Below are positions 9,429 through 9,577 of a stretch of 9,577 nucleotides of DNA, one piece after another. This DNA comes from Nocardioides sp. GTDB lineage: Bacteria; Actinomycetota; Actinomycetes; Propionibacteriales; Nocardioidaceae. The translations under genes and the position numbers were made by a program. The DNA is taken from the NCBI GenBank assembly GCA_029264225.1, contig JARICB010000239.1, positions 1 to 9,577 of the forward strand. The letters run 5' to 3'. The notes beneath the pieces are model-generated. The model had not been told where the DNA came from and made no database searches. It worked only from the letters and a program-made list of their open reading frames with translations. Position 1 is the stretch's first letter, and every line of letters starts with the position of its first letter.

Positions 9429-9447
9429 CTGAGGCGGGCCCGCTCAG
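9429..9447. terminator. Small bidirectional hairpin between convergent genes
   Basis: CTGAG (9429-9433) pairs with CTCAG (9443-9447) and CGGG (9435-9438) with CCCG (9439-9442), with G9434 bulged; the innermost pairs would open to form a loop. It starts two bases after the manC stop and overlaps the stop codon of the opposite gene, so it could end transcripts from both sides. It is short and lacks T-runs. Confidence 0.4.
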
Positions 9448-9577
9448 ACGACCGTGGGCTCCGGGGAGTCGAGGTAGGGGTACTTCTTCATGAAATCCTC
9501 CAACGCGGCTCCGCTGGGGGCCGAGCAGTACTGGGAGGCGCCGACCTGCTTGTCGGGGTCGGTCTCTCCGGCGCCGC
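9444..9577 (-). CDS. Unidentified protein, C-terminal 43 residues only (start outside window)
   Basis: Reading the - strand from the window edge gives an open frame ending in a TGA stop (plus-strand TCA at 9444-9446). The visible tail includes DKQVGASQYCSAPSG, then ALEDFMKKYPYLD and the end SPEPTVV. Third positions are mostly G or C and the composition is protein-like, so it is probably the end of a real gene convergent with manC. I do not recognise the family. The single Cys and the lack of a hydrophobic end say little. The frame is too short to list as a full open reading frame and its identity needs the sequence beyond the window. Confidence 0.65.
   Translation of the reverse strand, partial: GAGETDPDKQVGASQYCSAPSGAALEDFMKKYPYLDSPEPTVV

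Overview
The window is high-GC, densely coded DNA typical of an actinobacterium. The protein types (galactofuranose enzymes, a PGRP amidase fused to FG-GAP repeats, an actinobacteria-restricted TIGR03089-like protein, and likely leaderless starts) fit the Nocardioidaceae/Propionibacteriales or a related order. That placement is inferred from gene content and protein style, not from a marker gene. I saw no rRNA, tRNA, CRISPR array, insertion sequence or phage gene.

Region 1 (bases 2-4492, + strand) is a tight operon of four genes joined by 1-4 base overlaps. They are the 3' two thirds of glf (UDP-galactopyranose mutase), glfT2 (bifunctional galactofuranosyltransferase), and wzm and wzt (the permease and ATPase of a polysaccharide ABC exporter). 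Together they make UDP-galactofuranose, polymerise it on a lipid carrier in the cytoplasm and flip the lipid-linked galactan across the membrane. A perfect 16-bp hairpin at 4526-4562 ends the operon.

Region 2 (4563-7517) begins with an AT-rich control region (about 45% G+C by hand count over 4581-4700). It is unusually rich in small symmetric and repeated motifs. It precedes a secreted 918-residue zinc amidase of the PGRP type with nine FG-GAP/VCBS-like repeats at its C-terminus. This gene probably acts on the wall that the galactan decorates.

Region 3 (7536-9427) is a divergent pair: a TIGR03089-like degenerate adenylate-forming protein on the - strand and mannose-1-phosphate guanylyltransferase (GDP-mannose synthesis) on the + strand. 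Their starts lie 95 bases apart, and each has a TANNNT box exactly seven bases before its start codon, which suggests two leaderless mRNAs. The window closes with the C-terminal 43 residues of an unidentified - strand gene that converges on manC through a small bidirectional hairpin.

Overall this is a cell-envelope locus: galactan building and export, a wall-remodelling amidase, and mannose activation. Nothing here is clearly a new system. The most interesting material is the regulatory DNA at 4581-4749, the propeller-tailed amidase beside the galactan operon, and the degenerate TIGR03089 protein.
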